A stretch of 5,386 nt of DNA from positions 1-5,386 of the forward strand of contig JADGHI010000291.1 in the NCBI GenBank assembly GCA_019689515.1, in the 5' to 3' direction. The DNA is from Acetobacteraceae bacterium (GTDB lineage Bacteria; Pseudomonadota; Alphaproteobacteria; Acetobacterales; Acetobacteraceae). The translations under genes were made by a program, and so were the position numbers. The number at the start of each line of letters is the position of its first letter. Positions within the stretch are counted from its first letter, which is position 1. Under the pieces are notes generated by a model. That model ran no database searches. It saw nothing but the letters and a program-made list of their open reading frames with translations, and was not told the DNA's origin. Below are positions 1-5,386 of the stretch, piece by piece.

Positions 1-88
1 CGTGACGACCGCGCGCAGGAGAGCCGGGAGGGCTTCGGCGTGCTCCTGCGCTGCCCTGGCGTCTCGTGGCCGGGCCGTCCGGCGTTCC

Positions 89-643
89 TCAGCGCGCCGC
101 TCTCCTCCGCCAGTCCTCCGGCGCGTCGAAGCGCCCGGCCCAGAGACCCAGCCTCTCGCGGCGAGCCGCCGCCTCGGCCGAGGCGTAGTCCTCGGCGTAG
201 CGGCGGAACGCGACCGCCCAGCCGGCGCGCACCATCGCCTCGCCGATATCGGCGCCGCCTGCCCGACAGACGGCGAGGACGCGGCCGTAGCGGTCCTGGC
301 CGCGGCCAGCGCAGCGCACCTCGCGCCCGGCCAGCAGCTGCGCGAGCGCCCGCGTCGCCTCCTCGCCGCAGGCGTAGGACCGTCCACCGCGCTCGCAGGC
401 CTGGTCCCGCTCCGGCGCGTCGATGCCGTGCAGCCGGACGCGGCGGCCCGCGACCTCGATCGTGTCCCCGTCAATCACCCGCGCCCGGCCCTGAAGCACC
501 GCCGCCGGCCCGGCCGGAGGAGCCCGCCGGGGCGCGCTGGTGGAGGGCATCCAATCGCGGTGCGCGCCAAGCTCGATCAGCACGCCGATGGCGATCGAGA
601 TCAGCGCAAGCACGAGGGTGATGACACGGCGGTGGCGACGCAT
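89..643 (-). CDS. Thermonuclease family protein (SNase-like), membrane-anchored or exported, 184 aa
   Basis: Predicted Ca2+-dependent phosphodiesterase of the staphylococcal nuclease family, cutting DNA and/or RNA outside the cytoplasm. Seen: a basic start (MRRHRR), one hydrophobic segment at about residues 7-25, and a Pro/Ala-rich linker to about 50. The SNase fold follows, with VIDGDTIEV (57-64 region), VRLHGIDAPE (69-78), DRYGR (117-121) and a C-terminal LGLWAGRFDAPEDW block typical of the family. By comparison with S. aureus nuclease, the metal and catalytic residues D60, R70, D75, E78 and R121 are all present, so activity is expected. Four cysteines (83, 92, 111, 126) could form disulfides, which fits an oxidising compartment. 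No clear AXA cleavage site is visible, so a signal anchor is as likely as a cleaved signal peptide. The ATG is supported by a GGAGG four bases upstream. The gene lies 148 bases downstream of the kinase locus in the same direction and probably has its own promoter. Natural substrate unknown. Confidence 0.93.
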   Translation of the reverse strand: MRRHRRVITLVLALISIAIGVLIELGAHRDWMPSTSAPRRAPPAGPAAVLQGRARVIDGDTIEVAGRRVRLHGIDAPERDQACERGGRSYACGEEATRALAQLLAGREVRCAGRGQDRYGRVLAVCRAGGADIGEAMVRAGWAVAFRRYAEDYASAEAAARRERLGLWAGRFDAPEDWRRRAAR

Positions 644-647
644 GGCG

Positions 648-652
648 CCTCC
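648..652 (-). promoter_or_regulatory. Ribosome binding site of the thermonuclease gene
   Basis: The minus strand reads GGAGG here, four bases before the ATG at 643. It is the only strong Shine-Dalgarno sequence in the window placed before a real gene, and it decides the nuclease start. Confidence 0.7.
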
Positions 653-687
653 AACCTAGCCGAGATCGCGCCGGCTGCACCCGGCGG

Positions 688-706
688 GCCGGTCAGCATG
701 ACCGGC
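688..706. promoter_or_regulatory. Perfect inverted repeat, 8-bp arms with 3-nt spacer; operator or hairpin
   Basis: The plus strand reads GCCGGTCA-GCA-TGACCGGC, a perfect dyad 45-63 bases upstream of the nuclease ATG and 86-104 bases after the kinase stop. Symmetry and position suit a binding site for a dimeric regulator of the nuclease gene. The same sequence could fold into an 8-bp RNA hairpin in the transcript. No T-run follows on the minus strand, so a classical rho-independent terminator is not supported. Neither reading can be decided from sequence alone. Confidence 0.4.
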
Positions 707-740
707 GAAAGCATCCTCAGCGCGTCGGCTTCCCATCACA

Positions 741-767
741 GCGCAGACCTGCGCGAAGCCGGCGCGC
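741..767. repeat. Two overlapping short dyads just downstream of the kinase stop
   Basis: GCGCAG-AC-CTGCGC (741-754) is a perfect dyad with a 2-nt centre. It overlaps GCGCG-AAGCCGG-CGCGC (751-767), a 5-bp stem with a 7-nt loop. They begin 25 bases after the kinase TGA, so they could form a weak, alternative-fold hairpin acting as a U-tract-less terminator. GC-rich DNA produces such short dyads often, so confidence is low. Confidence 0.2.
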
Positions 768-791
768 CCGCGCGTGCTCCTCGGACTGCGG

Positions 792-2399
792 TCAGTCCGC
801 TGCAGCGGCGCCCGCGGCGGCGCCCTGCGCCGGGCCGATCCCGCCGACAACCGCGCGCTCCACCGGCACCGCGATCTCGCAGACGAGCCCGGCAGGCTCC
901 CACCGCCGCTCGACCTGCCCGCCGAGCTGGTCGCGGACCGTCGCCTCGACCACCCGCGAGCCGAAGCCGCGCCGCGCGGGCGGACCGGCCAGCGGCGGAC
1001 CTCCCGCCTCCTCCCAGCGAAGCCGCAGCAGGCGGGCGGCGCGGTCCACCCACCAGGCCACGCGCACACGCCCGCCGGGCGCGCTGAGCGCGCCGTACTT
1101 CACTGCATTCGTCGCCAGCTCGTGCAGCGCCATGGAGAGCGCCTGCATCGCGACCGGCGCCAGCGCCAGGTCGGGCCCCTCCACCTCGACGCGGGGCGGG
1201 GCGGCGGCGGCGTCCACCGCGCAGGCATTGCCTCCCGGCAGGAAGGCTGCCAGCTCGGCCTCGATGAGCGGCCGGAGCGCCGCGCCCTGCCACCGGCCCT
1301 CGGCGAGCAGGGTGTGGGCGCGCGCGAGCGCGGCGACGCGCCCCTCCACCGCGTGCGCGAAGGTCTCCGGATCGTCCTTGGGGGTGAGGCGCACCGCGGC
1401 CTGCACCACCGCGAGCGCGTTCTTGGCCCGGTGGTCCAGTTCGCGCATCAGCAGCGCCTGGCGCTCCTCCGACGCCTTCTGCTCGGTGACGTCGCGCATG
1501 ATGCCGATGGTGCGCACCGGGCGGCCCCGCTCGTCCGCGATCGCCTCGGCGCGGGAGAGGATCCAGCGCATCGCCCCGTCGGAGCGGCGGAGGATGCGGA
1601 AGTCCAGCTCCGGAATGGGGCCGACCACCGGAGCCGCATCGGCGATCGCGGCGCGCGCCCGCTCCCTGTCCTCGGGGTGGACGAGCGAAAGGATGAGGTC
1701 GAGCGTGACCGGAGTGCCCGACTCGATGCCCCAGAGGCGGTAATTGCTCTCCGACCAGTGCCACCGGCCGGTCCGGCGGTCGAACTCCCACGCCCCGATG
1801 CCGCCCGCCTCCTGCGCCATGCGCAGCCGCTCCTCGGAGGCGCGGAGCGCCGCCTCGGCCTGCCGCGTCTCGGTGACGTCCACGTTCACCCCGATCATCC
1901 CGAGGAACTCGCCGCCCGCCCCGAACCGGGGCTGCGCCTCGGTGCGGAGGATGCGGTACGCCCCGTCCGCCGCGCGCCGGTAGCGCGCCTCGACGGCGAA
2001 GCCGGTGCGGTCCTGCATGGCGCGGGCGACGAGCGCGAACAGCTCGGCGCTGTCCTCGGGATGGAGCGTGGCGCCCCAGTCGAATTCCGGGATGGCCTCC
2101 GGAGCGACACCCCAGAACTCGCGCAGCGCCCGGTTCAGGTAGATGCACTTGCCGTCGCGGTCGCTCATCCAGAGCATCACGGGCGCGCTCTCCGCGACCA
2201 GGCGGAAGCGCGCCTCGCTCTCGCGCAGCGCCGCCTCGGCCGCGCGCCGCGCGGTGAGGTCCTCGACGCCCATCACGACGCGGCCCGGCAGGCCCGGCAG
2301 CGGGGCCGCGGTCAGCCGGACCGGCACGCGCGAACCGTCCTTGCGCAGGAACTCCTTCTCGAACGGGTCGGCCCGGCCGGTCTCAAGGATCTCGCGCAC
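792..2399 (-). CDS. C-terminal part of the sensor kinase: end of PAS5, PAS6, PAS7 and HWE histidine kinase core (535 codons)
   Basis: This frame carries the catalytic half of the locus. Seen, in residues of this frame: the second half of a PAS domain (1-50, KDGSRVPV then VMGVEDLTARR), PAS6 (about 60-180, ending VNVDVTETR) and PAS7 (about 187-307, ending GIMRDVTEQK). The HWE dimerisation/phosphoacceptor region follows, with RELDHRAKNALAVVQ and phospho-His H323. Next come an AHTLL helix, the N-box HELATNAVKYGALS (H426), the WEE motif (462-464) matching WxE of the family, and GFGSR (478-482). All signatures of an HWE kinase are intact, so autophosphorylation is expected. There is no receiver domain; the last 17 or so residues are an Ala/Gly tail. 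The first possible start is GTG at 2399, with no Shine-Dalgarno sequence and in the middle of a PAS fold. This makes an independent gene unlikely; it is almost certainly the 3' part of the 2383-5310 gene, cut off by a one-base shift. Made alone it would be a soluble two-PAS HWE kinase. Confidence 0.85.
   Translation of the reverse strand: MREILETGRADPFEKEFLRKDGSRVPVRLTAAPLPGLPGRVVMGVEDLTARRAAEAALRESEARFRLVAESAPVMLWMSDRDGKCIYLNRALREFWGVAPEAIPEFDWGATLHPEDSAELFALVARAMQDRTGFAVEARYRRAADGAYRILRTEAQPRFGAGGEFLGMIGVNVDVTETRQAEAALRASEERLRMAQEAGGIGAWEFDRRTGRWHWSESNYRLWGIESGTPVTLDLILSLVHPEDRERARAAIADAAPVVGPIPELDFRILRRSDGAMRWILSRAEAIADERGRPVRTIGIMRDVTEQKASEERQALLMRELDHRAKNALAVVQAAVRLTPKDDPETFAHAVEGRVAALARAHTLLAEGRWQGAALRPLIEAELAAFLPGGNACAVDAAAAPPRVEVEGPDLALAPVAMQALSMALHELATNAVKYGALSAPGGRVRVAWWVDRAARLLRLRWEEAGGPPLAGPPARRGFGSRVVEATVRDQLGGQVERRWEPAGLVCEIAVPVERAVVGGIGPAQGAAAGAAAAD
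2212..2234. repeat. 23-bp direct repeat, copy A (PAS5-PAS6 linker)
   Basis: Identical over 23 bases to 2591-2613. It encodes AALRESE plus the first two bases of the next Ala codon, in the 792-2399 frame. This is the coiled-coil style linker between consecutive PAS domains. The two copies are 379 bases apart, one PAS module plus one base. Confidence 0.9.
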
Positions 2400-5310
2400 G
2401 GCCCGCTCGTCGAGGGGCAGGTGCTCGGGGGGGCGTGGCGGCGCGCCAGTCCCGCGCGCCGCTCTCGAACTCTTCCCGGGTGCAGTCCATGAGCTCCAAC
2501 GCGCGGTCGTTCACCGCGAGCACCTCGCCCATCGTCGCGTCGAAGATGCCGAGGCCGAGCAGCCCGCTGTCGAACACGGCGCGCAGCCTGGCCTCGCTCT
2601 CGCGCAGCGCCGCTTCCACGGCGCGGCTCTCGGTGACGTCGAAGGTGACGCCGGCCATGCGCGCCGGCCGGCCGTCAGGCCCCCTGAGGACGCGGCCGCG
2701 GGTAGCGAGCCAGCGCTCCTCGCCGGTGTCGGCGCGCCGGATGCGGTATTCGGCGCGGTAGTCGCCGTCCCCGGCGAGGGCGCGGCGCAGCGCCGCCGCC
2801 CGCGCGGGCCGGTCCGCCGGGTGGAGCAGGGCGACGAATTGGTCCAGCCCGGCCTCGGGAGGAAGGCCGCAGAGCCGCCGCATCCCGTCGTCGAGGATCA
2901 GCCGGCCGCTGCCCGGCTCCCAGTCCCAGCTTCCCATGCGGCCGGCCTCGAGGGTCAGGCGCAGCCGCGCCGCGCCTTCGGCCAGCGCCGCCTCGGCCTC
3001 CTTCCGCTGGGTGATGTCGCGGATCACGCTGAGGAGCACCCGCTCGCCCGCGATCTCGGCGCCGACCGCGCTGACCTCGACCGGGAAGGTCGTGCCGTCG
3101 GCGCGGCGGTGCCAGGTTTCGAACAGCACGCCGCCCTCCTCGGCCTCGACCATCTGCGCCTCGACCTCCGGCAGGGTCTCGGGCGCGCGCAGGTCGCGGA
3201 CGCTCATGCCGAGCAGCGCCGCGCGGTCATGGCCGTATGCCGCGACCGCCGCCGCGTTCGCCTCAAGGATGCGCCCGTCGCGGCGCAGGAAGAGCACAAT
3301 GTCGCGCACGTGCTCGGCGATCAGGGCGAAGCGCCCGAGCGCCGCTTCCGCCGCCTTGCGCTCGGTGATGTCCTGCGTGGTCCCCGCGAGGCGCAGTACG
3401 GCCCCGGTCACGGGGTTGCGCTCGACCACGCGCCCGTGGCTCTCGATCCAGATCCACCGGTCGTCGCCGGGCCGCTGGAAGCGGTACTGGACCCGGTAGC
3501 TCTCCAGCCGGCCGGCGCAGGCCGCCTCGATGGTTTCCAGCACGCCGGCACGATCCTCGGGGTGGATGCGGTCGCGCCAGGAGGGATAGGCGCCGGTCTC
3601 CGCCTCGTCCGAGAAGCCGAAGATTTCCAGCGTGCGCGCCGAACGCCGCGCCGTGCGGCTGCGCAGGTCCACCTCCCAGGCGCCGAGCGCCGCCACGTCG
3701 AGCGCGAGCCGGAGCCACCCCTCGGAATCGCGCAGCGCCCTCTCCGCCTGGAGCCGGTCGATATGGGCGCGGCGCCGCGCTTCCGCGTCGCGGAAGGCGA
3801 CGGTGATGCCGCCATCGCCGCTCGGGTAGGCGTCCAGCTCGACCCAGCGTCCGAGAATCGGCGAGACCACGCACAGATGGACCGGCTCCCGCCCCTCCTG
3901 CGCCCGCCGCACCGCCTCCCAGAGGGCGCTGCCGGCGACCTGCGGGAAGACCTCGGCGAATCGCCGCCCGAGCAGCGCCTCCGCCGGCAGGCCCCAGGCC
4001 TGCAGCGCCGCCCGGCTGGCGAAGCGCACGCGGCCCTCGGCGTCGAGGGCGTAGAGCGGTTCACCCAGGCTTTCGAGCACCTCCCGGTTGCGCCGCTCGC
4101 TGTCGGCCAGCGCGGCCTCGGCGCGCCGGCGCTCCCCGAGGGCGTCGCCCAGGGCGCGCGCCAGCTCGTCGGCCTCGCGCAGCCCCGTCGTCGCCGGCGG
4201 CAGACCCTGCCCTCCACCGACCGCGGCGGATGCGGCGCGGAAGGCGAGGACGGTGCGGCGCGCCAGCATGGCAGCGAAGCCAAGGCCCGCCGCGAGCACG
4301 AGCGCCCCCAGGCCGATCGTCCGCGCGAGGCCGGCGCGCAACGGCGCCGTGAATTCCGCCCTGGGCACCGTCAGCAGGAAGCGGTAGCCGCTGCGCGGCC
4401 CGAGCGCGAAGGCCGTGACCACTGGCACGCCGTCGAGGGTGGTGAGGTCGGCGAGGATGCCCTCGCTCGACGGCGCCATCCGGGCGAGCACCTCCGGCCG
4501 CGCCGGACGCCCGACGATCCCCTCCTCCTCGCCGGTCCGGGCGATGGAAACGCCGCTCCGGTCCAGCACCGCAGCGACGCGGCCCGCGCGCGCATCCGCC
4601 TCCGACAGGCCGGTGGCGGCCCGCAGCACCGCGGCCACCCGGTCACGCGGAAAGTCGAGCTCGACGCCCCCGGCGGCGATCCGGCCTCCGCCCTCGTCAC
4701 CGGCCGCAGTCGCCGAGGAAGGAACGAAGACGGGCACCCCGACGGCGACGCTCAGCGCGCCCGTCAGCGGCGCCCGGAACAGATCGGCCCCCTCGCCACG
4801 CCCCGCCGTGATTACCCGCAGCGCGGCGTCCGGGGCCCGGATGCCGCCGCCGCCGCGCGCCGGATGCTCGCCGGGCGGCCGGAGCGTGCTGAGCGCGATG
4901 GTGCCGTCGGCGGCGACGAGGGTGACGGGCGCGCCGCCGAAGACGGCCGAGGCGGCACGCATCTCCTCCTCGAAGGCCGCGAGGTCGCCGCGCGCGAGTG
5001 CCGGCGACGCGGCCAGCACGTCGAGGACCGTCCAGGCCCGGTCGAAGTCCCGCTCGAACGCCAGGGCGAGCGCGCGGACGCGGCTGAGGAGCGCCTCCTC
5101 GGCGCGGGCGCGGACGCCGTCCTGCGCGGTCCAGACCGTCCATGCCGCAAGGCCGAGGAGCGGCAGGGCCACCGCGGCGACGAGGAGGAGCAAGCGGCGC
5201 GCGAGGGGTGAGGCTGGCCTGGTGCCGTCGCCGGCGGCCCTGGCCTTCGGAGGGCGGGCCAACCCCGGCAGTGCCGGCGCCAGCACCTTGCGAGTCCAGA
5301 GCGAACTCAT
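2383..5310 (-). CDS. N-terminal part of the sensor kinase: TM1, double-Cache-like sensor, TM2, HAMP-like linker, PAS1 to PAS5 (975 codons)
   Basis: This frame encodes the sensory half of a membrane histidine kinase. Seen: a cytoplasmic tail, TM1 at about 38-60, and a periplasmic region at 61-328. That region has a long first helix and two beta-core-like stretches (VTLVAADGTIAL near 129-140; VAAVLDRSGVSI near 245-256), resembling tandem Cache. TM2 is at about 331-350 and a HAMP-like segment at about 351-400. Then PAS1 (405-510), PAS2 (528-651, GTTQDITERK), PAS3 (660-770, VIRDITQRK), PAS4 (780-896, VTFDVTESR) and the start of PAS5 (905-961). After P961 the frame leaves PAS5 and runs 14 Arg/Pro/Ala-rich residues to TGA at 2385-2383. 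No kinase core is reached, so as written the product is a truncated sensor. No LOV cysteine motif is visible and ligands are unknown. ATG 5310 is chosen because TM1 follows at a normal distance. It has no close Shine-Dalgarno sequence, and the frame is open upstream to the window edge. Confidence 0.88.
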   Translation of the reverse strand: MSSLWTRKVLAPALPGLARPPKARAAGDGTRPASPLARRLLLLVAAVALPLLGLAAWTVWTAQDGVRARAEEALLSRVRALALAFERDFDRAWTVLDVLAASPALARGDLAAFEEEMRAASAVFGGAPVTLVAADGTIALSTLRPPGEHPARGGGGIRAPDAALRVITAGRGEGADLFRAPLTGALSVAVGVPVFVPSSATAAGDEGGGRIAAGGVELDFPRDRVAAVLRAATGLSEADARAGRVAAVLDRSGVSIARTGEEEGIVGRPARPEVLARMAPSSEGILADLTTLDGVPVVTAFALGPRSGYRFLLTVPRAEFTAPLRAGLARTIGLGALVLAAGLGFAAMLARRTVLAFRAASAAVGGGQGLPPATTGLREADELARALGDALGERRRAEAALADSERRNREVLESLGEPLYALDAEGRVRFASRAALQAWGLPAEALLGRRFAEVFPQVAGSALWEAVRRAQEGREPVHLCVVSPILGRWVELDAYPSGDGGITVAFRDAEARRRAHIDRLQAERALRDSEGWLRLALDVAALGAWEVDLRSRTARRSARTLEIFGFSDEAETGAYPSWRDRIHPEDRAGVLETIEAACAGRLESYRVQYRFQRPGDDRWIWIESHGRVVERNPVTGAVLRLAGTTQDITERKAAEAALGRFALIAEHVRDIVLFLRRDGRILEANAAAVAAYGHDRAALLGMSVRDLRAPETLPEVEAQMVEAEEGGVLFETWHRRADGTTFPVEVSAVGAEIAGERVLLSVIRDITQRKEAEAALAEGAARLRLTLEAGRMGSWDWEPGSGRLILDDGMRRLCGLPPEAGLDQFVALLHPADRPARAAALRRALAGDGDYRAEYRIRRADTGEERWLATRGRVLRGPDGRPARMAGVTFDVTESRAVEAALRESEARLRAVFDSGLLGLGIFDATMGEVLAVNDRALELMDCTREEFESGARDWRAATPPRAPAPRRAGRARDP
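2427..2433 (-). other. Homopolymer G7 (coding C7) at the frameshift point
   Basis: Seven consecutive G on the plus strand. In the coding strand the codons are ACG CCC CCC followed by an extra C before GAG CAC CTG. It is the longest single-base run I see inside the coding region; other runs are five or fewer. Six bases would keep the reading frame. Confidence 0.9.
2591..2613. repeat. 23-bp direct repeat, copy B (PAS4-PAS5 linker)
   Basis: The second copy of the 23-base repeat, encoding the same AALRESE linker in the 2383-5310 frame. Flanking bases differ on both sides (2590 G against 2211 C; 2614 T against 2235 C), so identity is limited to these 23 positions. Confidence 0.9.
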
Positions 5311-5386
5311 GTCGGGTCGATCAAGAACCTCGCTGCGCTGCCGGCGGAATGGGTCGGTGGCGGCGCCCGCCCGCGCCCGCCCCCCC
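5307..5386 (-). CDS. Possible 3' end of an upstream gene, overlapping the kinase start (partial)
   Basis: One minus-strand frame is open from the window edge and ends ...GSAARFLIDPT at a TGA (5309-5307) that overlaps the kinase ATG as ATGA. Such 4-base overlaps are typical of translationally coupled operon genes, and would explain why the kinase start lacks a nearby Shine-Dalgarno sequence. Only about 25 codons are visible, the outer ones in C-rich low-complexity DNA, and no family can be recognised. The other two frames are also open for much of this stretch, so this is a weak call. Confidence 0.25.
   Translation of the reverse strand, partial: GGGRGRAPPPTHSAGSAARFLIDPT
5363..5386. repeat. 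C-rich low-complexity window edge ending in C7
   Basis: The last 24 bases are irregular CCCG/CCCGC units finishing with seven C (5380-5386). If this is the end of a contig, it is the kind of sequence at which reads and assemblies stop. Confidence 0.6.

Larger units (their letters stand above)
792..5310 (-). pseudogene. Single frameshifted gene: multi-PAS transmembrane HWE sensor histidine kinase, 1505 aa when repaired
   Basis: The two frames above are one gene with a single extra base. From the ATG at 5310 to the TGA ending at 792 is 4519 bases, exactly one more than 1506 codons. Dropping one C from the coding-strand C7 joins ...RDWRAATPP to EHLPLDERAVREIL...KEFLRKDGSRVPV. That is a normal PAS sequence with the usual polar, charged pattern before the KDGS motif. 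Repaired numbering places PAS5 at 905-1020, PAS6 at 1030-1150, PAS7 at 1157-1277, phospho-His at H1293, the N-box at H1396 and WEE at 1432-1434. The rest of both halves is free of stops and well conserved, which argues for a sequencing error or a very recent mutation over an old pseudogene. A translational or transcriptional slip at C7 could also restore some full-length protein. The class pseudogene is therefore conditional on the base being real. Confidence 0.7.

Noticed and set aside
1..88. Possible start of another gene or a terminator downstream of the nuclease
   Set aside because: The minus-strand frames are open but contain no ATG, GTG or TTG start that I can support, and the only stems seen (such as AGCC/GGCT) have four base pairs and no T-run.
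656..736. 26-codon minus-strand mini-ORF (MGSRRAEDAF...) ending in TAG 12 bases before the nuclease ATG and containing the 688-706 dyad; possible leader peptide
   Set aside because: No good Shine-Dalgarno sequence and no regulatory codon run. A short open frame is expected by chance at this GC content.
2..1087. Plus-strand open frame running across the nuclease gene and intergenic region
   Set aside because: Arg/Ala/Pro-rich composition without domains, antisense to a well-supported nuclease and to the kinase end.
774..2492. Plus-strand open frame of 572 codons opposite the kinase C-terminal half
   Set aside because: Same cause. No motif, no Shine-Dalgarno sequence, and it covers a certain HWE kinase.
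2143..5211. Plus-strand open frame of 1022 codons opposite the kinase gene
   Set aside because: It mirrors the minus-strand kinase frame and is rich in Arg, Ala, Pro and Gly with no recognisable domain. Long antisense frames are expected when third codon positions are almost all G or C. The minus-strand reading has clear PAS domains.
2383..5310. PAS domains as blue-light LOV sensors or a phytochrome-type photoreceptor
   Set aside because: No GxNCRFLQ-like LOV cysteine motif and no GAF/PHY chromophore region are present in any PAS domain.
1..5386. Window length equals that of phage phiX174 (5386 bases)
   Set aside because: The sequence is very GC-rich bacterial DNA with a sensor kinase and a nuclease; no phage gene is seen. 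The length is coincidental.

Overview
The window is very GC-rich (47 of 60 bases in 1501-1560 are G or C) and all well-supported genes lie on the minus strand. It looks like chromosomal DNA of a high-GC alphaproteobacterium. The main evidence is an HWE-family sensor histidine kinase, a family concentrated in Alphaproteobacteria. An Acetobacteraceae/Rhodospirillales or Methylobacterium-like source is my inference and is not proven by the sequence.

Reading along the minus strand from the right: 5386-5311 is a short C-rich edge. It may hold the last codons of an upstream gene whose TGA overlaps the kinase ATG in an ATGA junction. From 5310 to 792 runs one very large sensor kinase locus, broken into two overlapping reading frames of 975 and 535 codons. 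The break is a run of seven G (2427-2433, C7 in the coding strand) inside the fifth PAS domain. Removing one base gives a continuous 1505-residue protein: TM1, a periplasmic double-Cache-like sensor, TM2, a HAMP-like linker, seven PAS domains and a complete HWE kinase core. From 791 to 644 is a 148-base intergenic region with several short perfect dyads, the best being 688-706, and a good Shine-Dalgarno sequence at its end. From 643 to 89 is a complete membrane-anchored or secreted thermonuclease (SNase-like) gene. From 88 to 1 I see no supportable gene.

The kinase should sense an extracytoplasmic signal and integrate cytoplasmic cues through its PAS array. It would then autophosphorylate at His1293 of the reconstructed protein. 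No receiver domain or response regulator gene is in the window, so its partner is unknown. The nuclease has its own ribosome binding site and an apparent regulatory region, and no functional link to the kinase is demonstrated. The window contains no RNA gene, CRISPR array or mobile element that I can recognise. The points most worth checking are the frameshift and a 23-bp direct repeat whose recombination would remove the damaged PAS domain and restore the frame.
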